Positions 8,201 through 15,166 of a stretch of 36,809 nucleotides of DNA are shown in pieces; position 1 is the first letter of the stretch, and every line of letters begins with the position of its first letter. The stretch covers positions 1-36,809 of the forward strand of contig NZ_JAHHXM010000030.1 in assembly GCF_019037185.1 (NCBI RefSeq). Direction: 5' to 3'. The notes below the pieces were generated by a model. That model ran no database searches, was not told where the DNA came from, and saw only the letters and a list, made by a program, of their open reading frames with translations. The position numbers and the translations under genes were made by a program. Origin of the DNA: Oceanobacillus caeni (lineage in GTDB: Bacteria; Bacillota; Bacilli; Bacillales; Amphibacillaceae).

Positions 8201-8487
8201 TCTTTATGGTTTTCATTATATTGCAAAGCAATCAACACTGCCGCAATGTGTTGACAATCTTTCTGGAAAGAAGATAAGGTAGGGCAGCTACAAGTCGCAT
8301 GGATTTGTCCATTTTCTTTACGAACAATAACGTGAAAATCCTCTACACCCTCTACTGTAGCTTTAACCTCGTTTTTCGATTCTTCGTCGATCAATACTTT
8401 TCGGTTCCGAAAAAACGCCTCCCCTTTTCTAAAGGACACTGTACCACATCGCTCTTTGATTTTCCTTGATTGTAATTTTAGTTGCAT
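5290..8487 (-). CDS. SNF2-family DNA helicase with N-terminal SWIM zinc finger (YwqA-like)
   Basis: This is a 1065-residue ATP-dependent DNA translocase. The SWIM zinc finger is C66-x-C68-x9-C78-x-H80. A long middle region (about 90-600) resembles the bacterial SNF2-associated domain. The helicase motor has Walker A DDMGLGKT (638-645), motif II DEAQ (739-742), motif III LTGTP (766-770) and motif VI QAADRAHRMGQ (1000-1010). All key residues are intact. B. subtilis keeps a SWIM protein (YwqB) and a SNF2 helicase (YwqA) as separate genes, to my recollection; here both are in one polypeptide. It is divergent from the MBL hydrolase and upstream of the YpzI-like gene. The cellular substrate is not known. 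Confidence 0.93.
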   Translation of the reverse strand: MQLKLQSRKIKERCGTVSFRKGEAFFRNRKVLIDEESKNEVKATVEGVEDFHVIVRKENGQIHATCSCPTLSSFQKDCQHIAAVLIALQYNENHKESQKNEIQSDISDEIIKIFQDNPKMKSGTQNYFENRIEIFPTFFCKAVRGDLNYDMFAMEISIESTKIKDIREFLDKMKRGESYFVSQQFTYNPTKYCFDKDSDMILQHLIRVMDDEKIYRRALPSNNESNLPKHQIFIPVSLWDTLVPLLDSLNHVTLEYNQQHFLGLHQSDELPPLVFEFGDEVNGFSLKISGLQKVKLMTKYNTVLYQGRVIRINSIDMERLAELERMLEYSNTDKILIGPNKISYYMEKLVPVLRKLGEVHLSGSITDHIEKNPLKAKLYLDRLKKRLLVGLEFHYNHVVINPLEKHEKQIGTVIIRDTEKEQEILQLLEEEGRLNQTESGYYLHNEELEYQFLYHVLPKLQKLTQVYATTAVRNRIFRKNWKPKIKVKHRKERTNWLHFTFDMDGIPQSEIKDVLEALEDKRKYYRLKDGTLFSLETKEMEEIQRFLRQAPIQDDDQLEKGLDVPIVQGLRLLDTVESDDTFSYEDSFRDFLQRISNPDLNEYNVPENLAGTLRNYQKQGFKWMKTMANFGFGGILADDMGLGKTVQSIAYILSELPDIRKRKFPVLIVCPSSVTYNWLSEIMKFSLELEAIVVDGKKSDRMEIFHKRDQVDVLITSYPLLRSDIRMYEKEKFHTIFFDEAQMFKNPLTQTARSVKKLEADHRFALTGTPMENALEELWAIFHVVFPDLFLGLKDYSKLTTKQIARRIRPFMLRRVKEDVLDELPEKKESVQFCELYPEQKSLYAAYLAKLRHDTFKHLDKDTIRKNRIKILAGITRLRQICCHPGLFVHRYEGNSAKFDLLMEIVADAKQSGRRVLIFSQYTKMLELIGKEFVTQEIPYFYLDGHTPSSERVDLCNHFNKGERDFFLISLKAGGTGLNLTGADTVIFYDSWWNPAVEEQAADRAHRMGQQHTVQVLKIIAKGTIEEKMNDLQERKRHLIEEVIDPEDRMLQTLTDEDIRDLLKI

Positions 8488-8674
8488 GTGGTTGCTCCTT
8501 TCTGAAGGTTTTTATACCAATGTATCATGAACGAAAAATTGCTGCTAGTATTAGAAATACGATTCATCTTATCAAGCTTAAAGCTACACTTTAAAAAAAA
8601 GTCTTAAAATTCCACACACATCATATTATACTGAAATAGAAAGATGTATTGAATTTGTTGAAAGGACGGATCTA

Positions 8675-9517
8675 GTGAAAAGAAAAAGCAATATCAAAGT
8701 AATCCGCATTCCGATTCCAACCCCGACTTTATTGCCGCATACTACAACGAACTCCTATCTCATTGGAAATGAAGAAGAATCTATTTTAGTGGATGCGGGT
8801 TACGATACAGAGGATACGAGAAAATTATTAGAATGGGAAATCAATAAACATGGACTTGCGAGACCAAAACGAATTGTTCTAACTCATGCTCACCAAGACC
8901 ATGCACCGGGAGTACGCATGTTAATTCATTGGATGCCAACTATACTTTGTCATGAAAAAGAAGAGGAACAAGTATTATCCGCCATTTCTCCATGGGAAGA
9001 AATAACTCTTATAGAAGACGAGGACTCCATAAAGGTGGATGGGGAAGAAATCATCGTGATGCATACACCAGGTCACACGTTAGGGCATGTGAGTCTTTAT
9101 ATACCATCAGAACAAATTCTTATTGCTGGAGATAATATTGTTGCAGAAGGAACCACATGGATTGGAGCACCCGATGGAGATATGAAAGATTATTTGCAAA
9201 CCCTTCAGCGATTAAGGAATTTAAAAATAGAAAAAATTGGTCCAGGTCATGGTAAATGGGTACACCAACCACATGAACATATTGATTTTGTCATCCAGCG
9301 TAGGTTACACCGTGAACAACAATTATTAACTTTATTGGAAAAACATCAACAAATCACTTCAAAAGAATTGACAGAGATAATTTATCAAGATCGTATTCAT
9401 CCTAGTGTTTTCCCAGTTGCACAGAAAACGATAGAAGCACATCTTGATAAACTTTTAAAAGAGGATTTGATTCAATATGATGAATCAAAATCCAGTTATG
9501 TTTCTCCTCATTTTTAA
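8675..9517 (+). CDS. MBL-fold metallo-hydrolase with C-terminal winged helix (LACTB2-like)
   Basis: The 280-residue protein has the HxHxDH metal motif (THAHQDH, 70-76), the HTPGHTLGH motif near 130 and a later GD (IAGDN) and GPGHG segment, so the two-metal site of the metallo-beta-lactamase fold is complete. About 65 C-terminal residues form a winged-helix-like tail (SKELTEIIYQ, TIEAHLDKLLKEDLIQYD), as in LACTB2-type hydrolases, some of which act on RNA. Translation starts at GTG (8675) after AAAGGA. It is divergent from the helicase gene. Its 3' end overlaps the convergent NUDIX gene by 33 nt. The substrate cannot be deduced. Confidence 0.88.
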   Translation: MKRKSNIKVIRIPIPTPTLLPHTTTNSYLIGNEEESILVDAGYDTEDTRKLLEWEINKHGLARPKRIVLTHAHQDHAPGVRMLIHWMPTILCHEKEEEQVLSAISPWEEITLIEDEDSIKVDGEEIIVMHTPGHTLGHVSLYIPSEQILIAGDNIVAEGTTWIGAPDGDMKDYLQTLQRLRNLKIEKIGPGHGKWVHQPHEHIDFVIQRRLHREQQLLTLLEKHQQITSKELTEIIYQDRIHPSVFPVAQKTIEAHLDKLLKEDLIQYDESKSSYVSPHF

Positions 9518-10174
9518 TAAATCAATTTCGGAAGCAGATATATGAAGTTTCTCACCATTTAGGTATTTTATTACGGCTTCAAGCGTTAGAATGGTTGGTG
9601 CGGATAGTTTTAATTTTTTATTTTCAAATAAGTCAAGTGCTTCTTCAGGGGCAATCCAAAATGCATCATCTATTTCGGAACGGTCCGGATGAGGCTGTTG
9701 TCCTTGAGGAAGCATCACTAAGAAGAAGCGAGTATCAAAGCGGATATGACTTTGACTAGGGGTAACCAATTGACCAATATACGATAAACATTTTAAATGA
9801 AAAAATATTTCTTCCCTCTCTAAAATCTCACCAAATGTTATTTCTCTGTTTACTAATTGATTTCGATAAATTAGTTCCTTTTTCTTTGATAAAATTACAG
9901 GTGATCCATCTTCTTTATTCCCTAACAAAATCCCGACTTCTTCAAACAGCTCTCTAGCAGCGGCTATGTAATGACCCATAGTAAGAGAATCATTTTTAGA
10001 TTCACTCTTCACATATTTCTCATTTACAAGTTGATCCGCATCGTCCATTCCACCACCAGGAAACACATAAAATCCGCCCATAAACTTCATCGTCTTCGGT
10101 CTTTTCGTTAAATAGATCCTCGATTCATTATCCATTAAAACTACCGTAGATGCTGGTTTTGGTATTGCAACCAT
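9485..10174 (-). CDS. NUDIX hydrolase
   Basis: The 229-residue protein has a NUDIX core: FPGGGMDDAD at 38-47 and REL-FEEVGI at 74-82 (consensus REUXEEXGU). The usual short gap between the G and the REU element is expanded to about 30 residues, as in NUDT7/NUDT19-like members. The glutamates E75, E78 and E79 that bind metal are present. These enzymes hydrolyse nucleoside diphosphates linked to another moiety; CoA derivatives are possible for this subtype but unproven. The gene converges on the MBL hydrolase gene, overlaps its last 33 nt, and has no terminator between them. Confidence 0.85.
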   Translation of the reverse strand: MVAIPKPASTVVLMDNESRIYLTKRPKTMKFMGGFYVFPGGGMDDADQLVNEKYVKSESKNDSLTMGHYIAAARELFEEVGILLGNKEDGSPVILSKKKELIYRNQLVNREITFGEILEREEIFFHLKCLSYIGQLVTPSQSHIRFDTRFFLVMLPQGQQPHPDRSEIDDAFWIAPEEALDLFENKKLKLSAPTILTLEAVIKYLNGEKLHISASEIDLLKMRRNITGF

Positions 10175-10317
10175 AAACGTCCTCCTTAAAAGATATACCT
10201 AGTTAATACATTCCACATATTATGTGAAATCCCTTTTTAGTTTTTTTCAAGATATCAATCAAAAAAAGTTCTTTTCAAATTAATCTACTCATAATTTTTA
10301 ATTATAGACCAATGGAC

Positions 10318-10339
10318 AAGCTTCGTCTTGTTAAGCTTG
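10318..10339 (+). promoter_or_regulatory. Inverted repeat in the TerC leader
   Basis: CAAGCTT at 10318-10324 and AAGCTTG at 10333-10339 form a 7-bp inverted repeat just before the AAGGGGGG ribosome binding site of the TerC gene. It may be an operator or leader hairpin. No yybP-ykoY manganese riboswitch features are visible. Confidence 0.3.
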
Positions 10340-10358
10340 AAATCAAGGGGGGCAAAAC

Positions 10359-11006
10359 ATGGAATTTATTCAACCAATCTTAGAAATTCTGTTTATTAAT
10401 ATCCTTCTAAGCGGAGATAATGCCCTCGTCATTGCGATGGCTAGTCGAAATCTTCCCAAAGAACTTCAAGGGAGAGCCATTCAATGGGGTACATTAGGTG
10501 CCATTTCTTTAAGGACATTATTTGTTTTCTTAATGATACACTTATTGGAGATGCCATTTATTCAATTGATTGGTGGAATACTTTTACTTTTTATTGCCTA
10601 TAAACTAATGGTAGATTCACATGAAACCGATCAAATAAAAAGCGGAAATTCCTTGCAGGAGGCCATCTCGATTATCATTTTTGTAGATGTTATCATGAGT
10701 TTAGATAATGTACTAGCTATTGCTGCAATTGCTGACAGTAATTTACTACTAATTATTGCTGGAATTATTCTAAGCATTCCTATCATACTAACAGCGAGCG
10801 AACTTATTTTAAAGCTTATTCAAAAGTTCCCCATTGTAGTATTCATTGGAGCTGCCCTACTCGCTTGGACTGGCGGAGAAATGATTATAAAAGAAGAAAT
10901 GGTACGGGCCATCTTTCAAACCAATAACGTCCTTTCCCTTTTCTTTTTAATTGGTCTTACGGTCATCGTGATCATCATAGGGGCAATCAAGCGAAAACAA
11001 GTCTAA
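10359..11006 (+). CDS. TerC-family integral membrane protein (YjbE-like)
   Basis: The 215-residue protein is mostly hydrophobic, with about seven membrane segments. It carries the two family signatures with buried acidic residues: LLSGDNALVIA (16-26) and DVIMSLDNVLAIAA (about 109-122). TerC proteins of Bacillus (YjbE, YkoY, YceF types) are linked to manganese export or metallation of secreted proteins at the membrane. The start is ATG at 10359 after a strong AAGGGGGG site. It is transcribed alone towards the prenyl synthase gene, with a shared hairpin between them. The exact substrate is inferred only from the family. Confidence 0.9.
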   Translation: MEFIQPILEILFINILLSGDNALVIAMASRNLPKELQGRAIQWGTLGAISLRTLFVFLMIHLLEMPFIQLIGGILLLFIAYKLMVDSHETDQIKSGNSLQEAISIIIFVDVIMSLDNVLAIAAIADSNLLLIIAGIILSIPIILTASELILKLIQKFPIVVFIGAALLAWTGGEMIIKEEMVRAIFQTNNVLSLFFLIGLTVIVIIIGAIKRKQV

Positions 11007-11007
11007 A

Positions 11008-11044
11008 CAAAATCCACTCCTCTGTTCTAAAGGGGTGGATTTCT
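11008..11044. terminator. Hairpin between converging TerC and prenyl synthase genes
   Basis: An 11-bp stem with one G-U pair (AAATCCACTCC at 11010-11020, pairing at 11033-11043). The minus strand continues into TTTTGTTTAG, so it best serves the prenyl synthase-like gene; it may also stop TerC transcripts. Confidence 0.65.
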
Positions 11045-11051
11045 TAGTCCT

Positions 11052-13421
11052 TTAATTATCCCTATTCACCACATAACTTAAGAAATGCTTTAAAAAAGCT
11101 TTATTTCCAGGAATTTCTTGTAAAGCATCTAATCCTAAACAATAATGTTCCCACATAGCTCTTTTTGCTTCTTCCTTACCAAGAACGGTAACAAATGTTG
11201 ATTTATTATTTTTTACATCAAGGTTCGTTGGTTTACCAAGTGATATGGTATTTCCTTGATGGTCTAATAAGTCATCTTTAACTTGAAAAGCAATGCCAGT
11301 ATGATAAGCAAATTTTTTCAATGCTTTCTTTTCTTCTTCGTCTACCCCAGCAAGTATAGCTGGCATGATGAGTGAGGCCTCAAATCCTATACCCGTTTTA
11401 TAAAAACACATCTTATTTAATTGTTCTAACGATATTTTATCTTTTTCCTCTAAATCCATTGCCTGACCCCTACACATATCTGTTATAACACCAGACGAAT
11501 AATGAATCATTTCGAGCACTTTTTCCGAATTAAAACGTTGTAACGTTGTCTGTTCTTCTACAGCCTTTTGAGTCAAAAAAAGCCCGGATAATTCTGCGGT
11601 AGCAACATTATATACTTCATGCAACGTCTGCTTCCCTCGCCTAAGAGAGGCATTATCTTGGGAAGGTAAATCATCAAAAATTAAAGATGCCGTGTGCAAA
11701 TACTCCAATGACCGTAACAATGGAAAAATATCCGCTTCATCCATATGGTAGCAATGAACCGCCATCATCCAAGTTATAATAGGTCTTAACCTTTTACCAC
11801 CATCGCCTAAACTGTAATTTACCGCGTCCAGAATATGATCATTCGATAAAAATACTTGTTTATGAGATTTTAGTTGTAAGCAATTATTGATTTTTTCACG
11901 AATGCTTCGCGTCATTTCGATAAAATCTTCTCGCTCTTTCCGCTCTTTCCGAAAATGATTAATCATATGATCGCGTAAAAGTTTATCAAAGAAATCAACA
12001 TCATCGGCTTTTTTAACCATTTTTTGTATAAGACCATTAAAAGACTGAATTTCAGAAGTAAGGATGCCCATTATTTCTTCGTATTTTTGAGTCCCCCATT
12101 TTCTCTTAAACCGTTTTAACCCATTAATGGCACGATTTAAAATCACTTCGCATGTTTTTGGATCAGACTGGTAAACCTCGTGGATTAAAAAGGAAATGAC
12201 TGTCCAATACAATCCAAATGGATTTATAAGATCTCCACGCGTACGATAATATTTCAAATAATACGTATATGGGGTAACGGATCCCGTCTTTTCATCTTCA
12301 AACATATCGGCAAAGTCATCGGCTAATTGATTATATAATCCATAATAAAAGGTCCGGCTTTCAAACCCTTCATCCTCTGGGGCACTAATAATCGAACGTA
12401 CAATAAGACGGGAAGCCGCAGATTTTAAAATAACTGGAATGTAAATCTCCTCATTTGTAAGTTTTTGATTTTCCATAGATTTATTACGATCCACTTCCTG
12501 TGATTGAAAAAAAACGTAGGAATCTTTATAAAAAACTTCGGTTGTTTCAAGTCGTTGATGGGACTTTATATATTCGAATGCATCTCGAAGTTCTGCATGG
12601 ACAAACTGAATGAATTCCTTATTCTCCCCACTCCAATCATCCAAATCCGGTACAACACCAGTAGTTAAAGCGGAACGGATTAAATTGGTATAACGGATTT
12701 TTTCATTTGGAGACAAAATATTGGAATCTAGAAGGTCATCGATAAAAGGGTAAGTAAGGCCATAAGAATAGCCGAGTCTTATAGCCTCATCCAGTCTTAC
12801 CGATTTGTCCTTAGGTGAAATTTCATCATCCATTTCTTCTAAAACATGCATAACGACACCAACAATTATTTTGATTAGCTTTCGTTGGGCCTCATCTGAA
12901 TTTAAGCCTTCTGGAATTTGATCTCGTACTGTCTTTAATTTATCCGTCAACCAAATAAAACTGGATTCTACCCCTTCATTTTGTGACCAGCGAAATAACC
13001 CAGCAAGGTTATATGATTCCATTTTCGTTTCTGTAAGGGAGTTTACTAGATGGTTTTTCAGTTGATTAACAGATTTTTGTATACGATTTTGTGTTTTTGT
13101 AGAATCAAGTGCTTTACCCAAATCACGCATATAAATATAGGAAATACTCCGGTCGAGATAATTTTCTAGCTTACCAGTATGATGTAGATATTTTATATAT
13201 CGATGGTAATCCCTTGAATAACGTTCTCTTTTTCTATTGAAAAAAAGGGACGGAAATGAATGGACATGATTCTTTTTCCATAAATGGATATCGTTCGTTA
13301 ATTGATTTATATATGTCTTTTCTCTAAGCTGTTCAGAAAGCGTTTCGAAATATGCATGAGCCTTCTCTTCCATCTGTCGATAACATGCATCTGTGTCAAT
13401 CAATAATTCCGATGTCATCAT
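11052..13421 (-). CDS. Two-domain polyprenyl synthetase-like protein
   Basis: The C-terminal part (about 505-789) is a trans-isoprenyl diphosphate synthase. It has GGKRLRP (541-547), a first Asp-rich motif DDLPSQD (583-589) followed by ASLRRGK, and a second DDLLD (716-720) in AFQVKDDLLDHQG. It would condense IPP with an allylic diphosphate. The N-terminal 500 residues are all-helical and unusual: they contain DDLLD (228-232) in TYPFIDDLLDSN and DDFAD (368-372) in NQLADDFADMFEDEKTG, spaced 140 residues apart against 133 in the C-terminal domain. That suggests a second, diverged prenyltransferase or terpene synthase fold. Standard enzymes are about 290-330 residues, so this is more than twice the usual size. 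It is monocistronic, with RBS GTAGGG. The product is unknown. Confidence 0.88.
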   Translation of the reverse strand: MMTSELLIDTDACYRQMEEKAHAYFETLSEQLREKTYINQLTNDIHLWKKNHVHSFPSLFFNRKRERYSRDYHRYIKYLHHTGKLENYLDRSISYIYMRDLGKALDSTKTQNRIQKSVNQLKNHLVNSLTETKMESYNLAGLFRWSQNEGVESSFIWLTDKLKTVRDQIPEGLNSDEAQRKLIKIIVGVVMHVLEEMDDEISPKDKSVRLDEAIRLGYSYGLTYPFIDDLLDSNILSPNEKIRYTNLIRSALTTGVVPDLDDWSGENKEFIQFVHAELRDAFEYIKSHQRLETTEVFYKDSYVFFQSQEVDRNKSMENQKLTNEEIYIPVILKSAASRLIVRSIISAPEDEGFESRTFYYGLYNQLADDFADMFEDEKTGSVTPYTYYLKYYRTRGDLINPFGLYWTVISFLIHEVYQSDPKTCEVILNRAINGLKRFKRKWGTQKYEEIMGILTSEIQSFNGLIQKMVKKADDVDFFDKLLRDHMINHFRKERKEREDFIEMTRSIREKINNCLQLKSHKQVFLSNDHILDAVNYSLGDGGKRLRPIITWMMAVHCYHMDEADIFPLLRSLEYLHTASLIFDDLPSQDNASLRRGKQTLHEVYNVATAELSGLFLTQKAVEEQTTLQRFNSEKVLEMIHYSSGVITDMCRGQAMDLEEKDKISLEQLNKMCFYKTGIGFEASLIMPAILAGVDEEEKKALKKFAYHTGIAFQVKDDLLDHQGNTISLGKPTNLDVKNNKSTFVTVLGKEEAKRAMWEHYCLGLDALQEIPGNKAFLKHFLSYVVNRDN

Positions 13422-13597
13422 TTTGATCCCTACTTCTTTGAATAGTTATTTAAATATATTTTACTATACTTCAAACAATACCAATTAATAACAAGCTAGA
13501 GTTATGCTAATCGTATAATGTTAGTTTTTTGTAGGATAAAAAATGTTGGATTCCCCAACGAACCTTTTTGAATTTTTTTCGATTTATGTTCACCATC

Positions 13598-13746
13598 ATA
13601 ATACGATGAGTGACCGTCCAAGTTTAACTTAGTCCATAATAACCGCTCTCATGGACATTTGCTTGAAAAATGAATGAGACTTTGGCCGTGATATCCGCTG
13701 CCACGGACATTTGCCTGTAAAATGAACGAGACTTTGGCCGTGATTC
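13598..13746. repeat. Tandem 52-bp hairpin repeats, locus 1
   Basis: Two units, 13643-13694 and 13695-13746, agree at 44 of 52 bases. A third, decayed unit precedes them (13598-13642, best at ACTTAGTCCATAATAACCGCT). Each unit contains a 41-nt inverted structure: C(A)CGGACA at 13650/13702 and TGGCCGTG ending 13690/13742. The same family with the same 52-bp period occurs at 32733-32854. The rest of the 461-nt gap 13422-13882 holds AT-rich DNA, an inverted repeat at 13821-13842 and the RBS of the HD gene. Confidence 0.8.
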
Positions 13747-13820
13747 ATTAATTACAAAAAATCAATCCATTATTTTTACAAATCCACCAATAGCCATTGA
13801 AATTCGCCGAAAATCGTGGT

Positions 13821-13842
13821 AATGTATTTAACAATATACATT
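13821..13842 (+). promoter_or_regulatory. Possible operator before the HD hydrolase gene
   Basis: AATGTAT (13821-13827) and ATACATT (13836-13842) form a 7-bp inverted repeat with an 8-nt gap, 41 nt before the start codon. ATGTAT...ATACAT resembles NsrR-type half sites but with wider spacing, so the regulator is not assigned. Confidence 0.3.
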
Positions 13843-13882
13843 TCTGAGAAACGTAAATTATTAGATAAAAAGGGGGAGTATC

Positions 13883-14422
13883 ATGATACGAAATGTGACG
13901 TTAGAAACGCTTTATATCCACCCTATTGTTCAAAAATATGTTGGTCGTTCTGGAATGGCACATGCAGTTTCTGTTGCTGAAAAAGCCTTTGAAATTGCTC
14001 GTGAATCCGGTGTAAACCCAGATCTCGCTACGAAAGCTGGCTTACTTCACGATATCGGTCATTACGAATGGTATCAAGACGGTGAGTGGGATTATCAATT
14101 GTATAAGGAAAATGATATTCATGCCATAAAAGGTGCTGCTCGTGCTCATAAACTTCTCGTACGTTGTGGAGAAGACCTTCAAAATGCGAAAGCCATTGCC
14201 CTGGCGGTACTCCTTCACACAGACTCGTATTTGCCAGAAGGGGAATTACAACTTACCCCTCTACAAAAAGTGGTCGCACTGGCCGATGAAGCAGATGAAG
14301 AACCTGGTGGCAATCACCATTACCGCCAAATTGATCACGACACTGCGCTCCGTCGAATTCAAATTCTAGATAAAAAAATCAATAAATATATAGCATCTCT
14401 TCGTTTCGAACAAACAAGTTAA
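13883..14422 (+). CDS. HD-domain phosphohydrolase
   Basis: The 179-residue protein has the HD metal-binding set: H27 (MAHAVSVAEKA), H56-D57 in LLHDIGH and D135 in ALADEAD. HD proteins of this size are metal-dependent phosphohydrolases, usually acting on nucleotides. The LLHDIGHYEWYQDGEWDY stretch suggests a predicted-hydrolase subfamily rather than a RelA-type enzyme. The start is ATG at 13883 after GGGGGAG with a short spacer. No membrane segment is present. It is followed by the DUF1292 gene on the same strand after 132 nt that include a separate ribosome binding site. The substrate is unknown. Confidence 0.82.
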   Translation: MIRNVTLETLYIHPIVQKYVGRSGMAHAVSVAEKAFEIARESGVNPDLATKAGLLHDIGHYEWYQDGEWDYQLYKENDIHAIKGAARAHKLLVRCGEDLQNAKAIALAVLLHTDSYLPEGELQLTPLQKVVALADEADEEPGGNHHYRQIDHDTALRRIQILDKKINKYIASLRFEQTS

Positions 14423-14554
14423 AGTATATGACCACGTTTCACTTGATGAAACATGGTGTTTACATAATTGTGAATGTTTATATATAACTTCTCTTTTATG
14501 GTATGTTTTTCCTTTTTTAATGGTAAACTAGACTTAGAAAGAGGAGGTTGTATG

Positions 14555-14824
14555 ATGGAAGAAGTTACGGTTGGAGAAATCTTTACAATTGTGGACGAAT
14601 CAGAAGAAGAAAATTCTGTCGAAGTTTTAGCGAAAGTGACCATTGAAGGAACTAACTATGTTGCAGTTAGTTTTTTAGATGATGTACAAGAAGAAACGGA
14701 AGAAGACATCGATATTTTCTTCCTTAAGATTGACGAAGATGGGGATATAGCAGCCATTGAGTCAGACGAAGAATTTGAAAAAGTATCCGAAGCCTTTGAT
14801 GCTCTTTTAGATGATGAAGAATAA
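14555..14824 (+). CDS. DUF1292 family protein (YrzB-like)
   Basis: The 89-residue, very acidic protein fits DUF1292: VGEIFTIVDESEEENSVEVL, then NYVAVSFLDD, then DIFFLKIDEDGDIAAIESDEEFEKV. Members are conserved in Firmicutes, often beside ruvX (yrrK), but of unknown function. The GAGGAGG site at 14541-14547 sets the start at one of two adjacent ATGs (14552 or 14555); 14555 has the better 7-nt spacing. Here the gene stands alone with its own strong terminator, away from ruvX, so it may be a paralogue. Confidence 0.85.
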   Translation: MEEVTVGEIFTIVDESEEENSVEVLAKVTIEGTNYVAVSFLDDVQEETEEDIDIFFLKIDEDGDIAAIESDEEFEKVSEAFDALLDDEE

Positions 14825-14830
14825 CATTAA

Positions 14831-14872
14831 AAAACCATCTCCTGTATGTATACCTACATAAGAGATGGTTTT
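14831..14872 (+). terminator. Intrinsic terminator after the DUF1292 gene
   Basis: A perfect 11-bp stem (14831-14841 with 14862-14872) ends in TTTT, followed by ATTT. The loop holds a small TATGTA/TACATA inner pairing. The minus-strand flank is TTTTTTAATG, so it could also act for the small gene at 14885. Confidence 0.85.
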
Positions 14873-14884
14873 ATTTGGGATTGG

Positions 14885-15016
14885 CTATGAAAGTTTTACC
14901 GGAGTACATACCGCATAAAGATTTTCATTCGTATCAGACATATTTACTTCAATAACCTGATATCCCCCATTATTAATCTCGTTCTTCCCTAGGATTACTT
15001 TTTCTTCTTTATTCAT
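14885..15016 (-). CDS. Small 43-residue protein, unknown
   Basis: The ATG at 15016 is preceded on the minus strand by GGAAGGAAGAGAGAA, a good ribosome binding site. The frame runs to TAG at 14885 and ends just before the DUF1292 terminator, which can also serve this strand. The product begins MNKEEKVILGKNEINNGGYQ and has one cysteine, no membrane segment and balanced charge. I do not recognise a family. The RBS and the fit between start, stop and terminator make it a likely real gene, but the short length leaves doubt. Confidence 0.5.
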   Translation of the reverse strand: MNKEEKVILGKNEINNGGYQVIEVNMSDTNENLYAVCTPVKLS

Positions 15017-15166
15017 TTCTCTCTTCCTTCCATTGAATTCTCACACAATAACCAATATATGTTTCAGACAAAAATATGTGCACCCATTTTACTCGTTTTG
15101 CAAATTTCTTTCATTTACTTTTTGATTCCACTATACTAAGGAAAGATGGATTAGGAGGAAAGAAAA

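Noticed and set aside
10175-10358. yybP-ykoY manganese riboswitch before the TerC gene
   Set aside because: Some TerC genes have one, but the conserved internal loops and multi-helix layout are not visible in this 184-nt AT-rich spacer.
13598-13746. CRISPR array
   Set aside because: The units are contiguous 52-bp repeats with internal symmetry, only two to three copies, degenerate, and with no unique spacers or cas genes.
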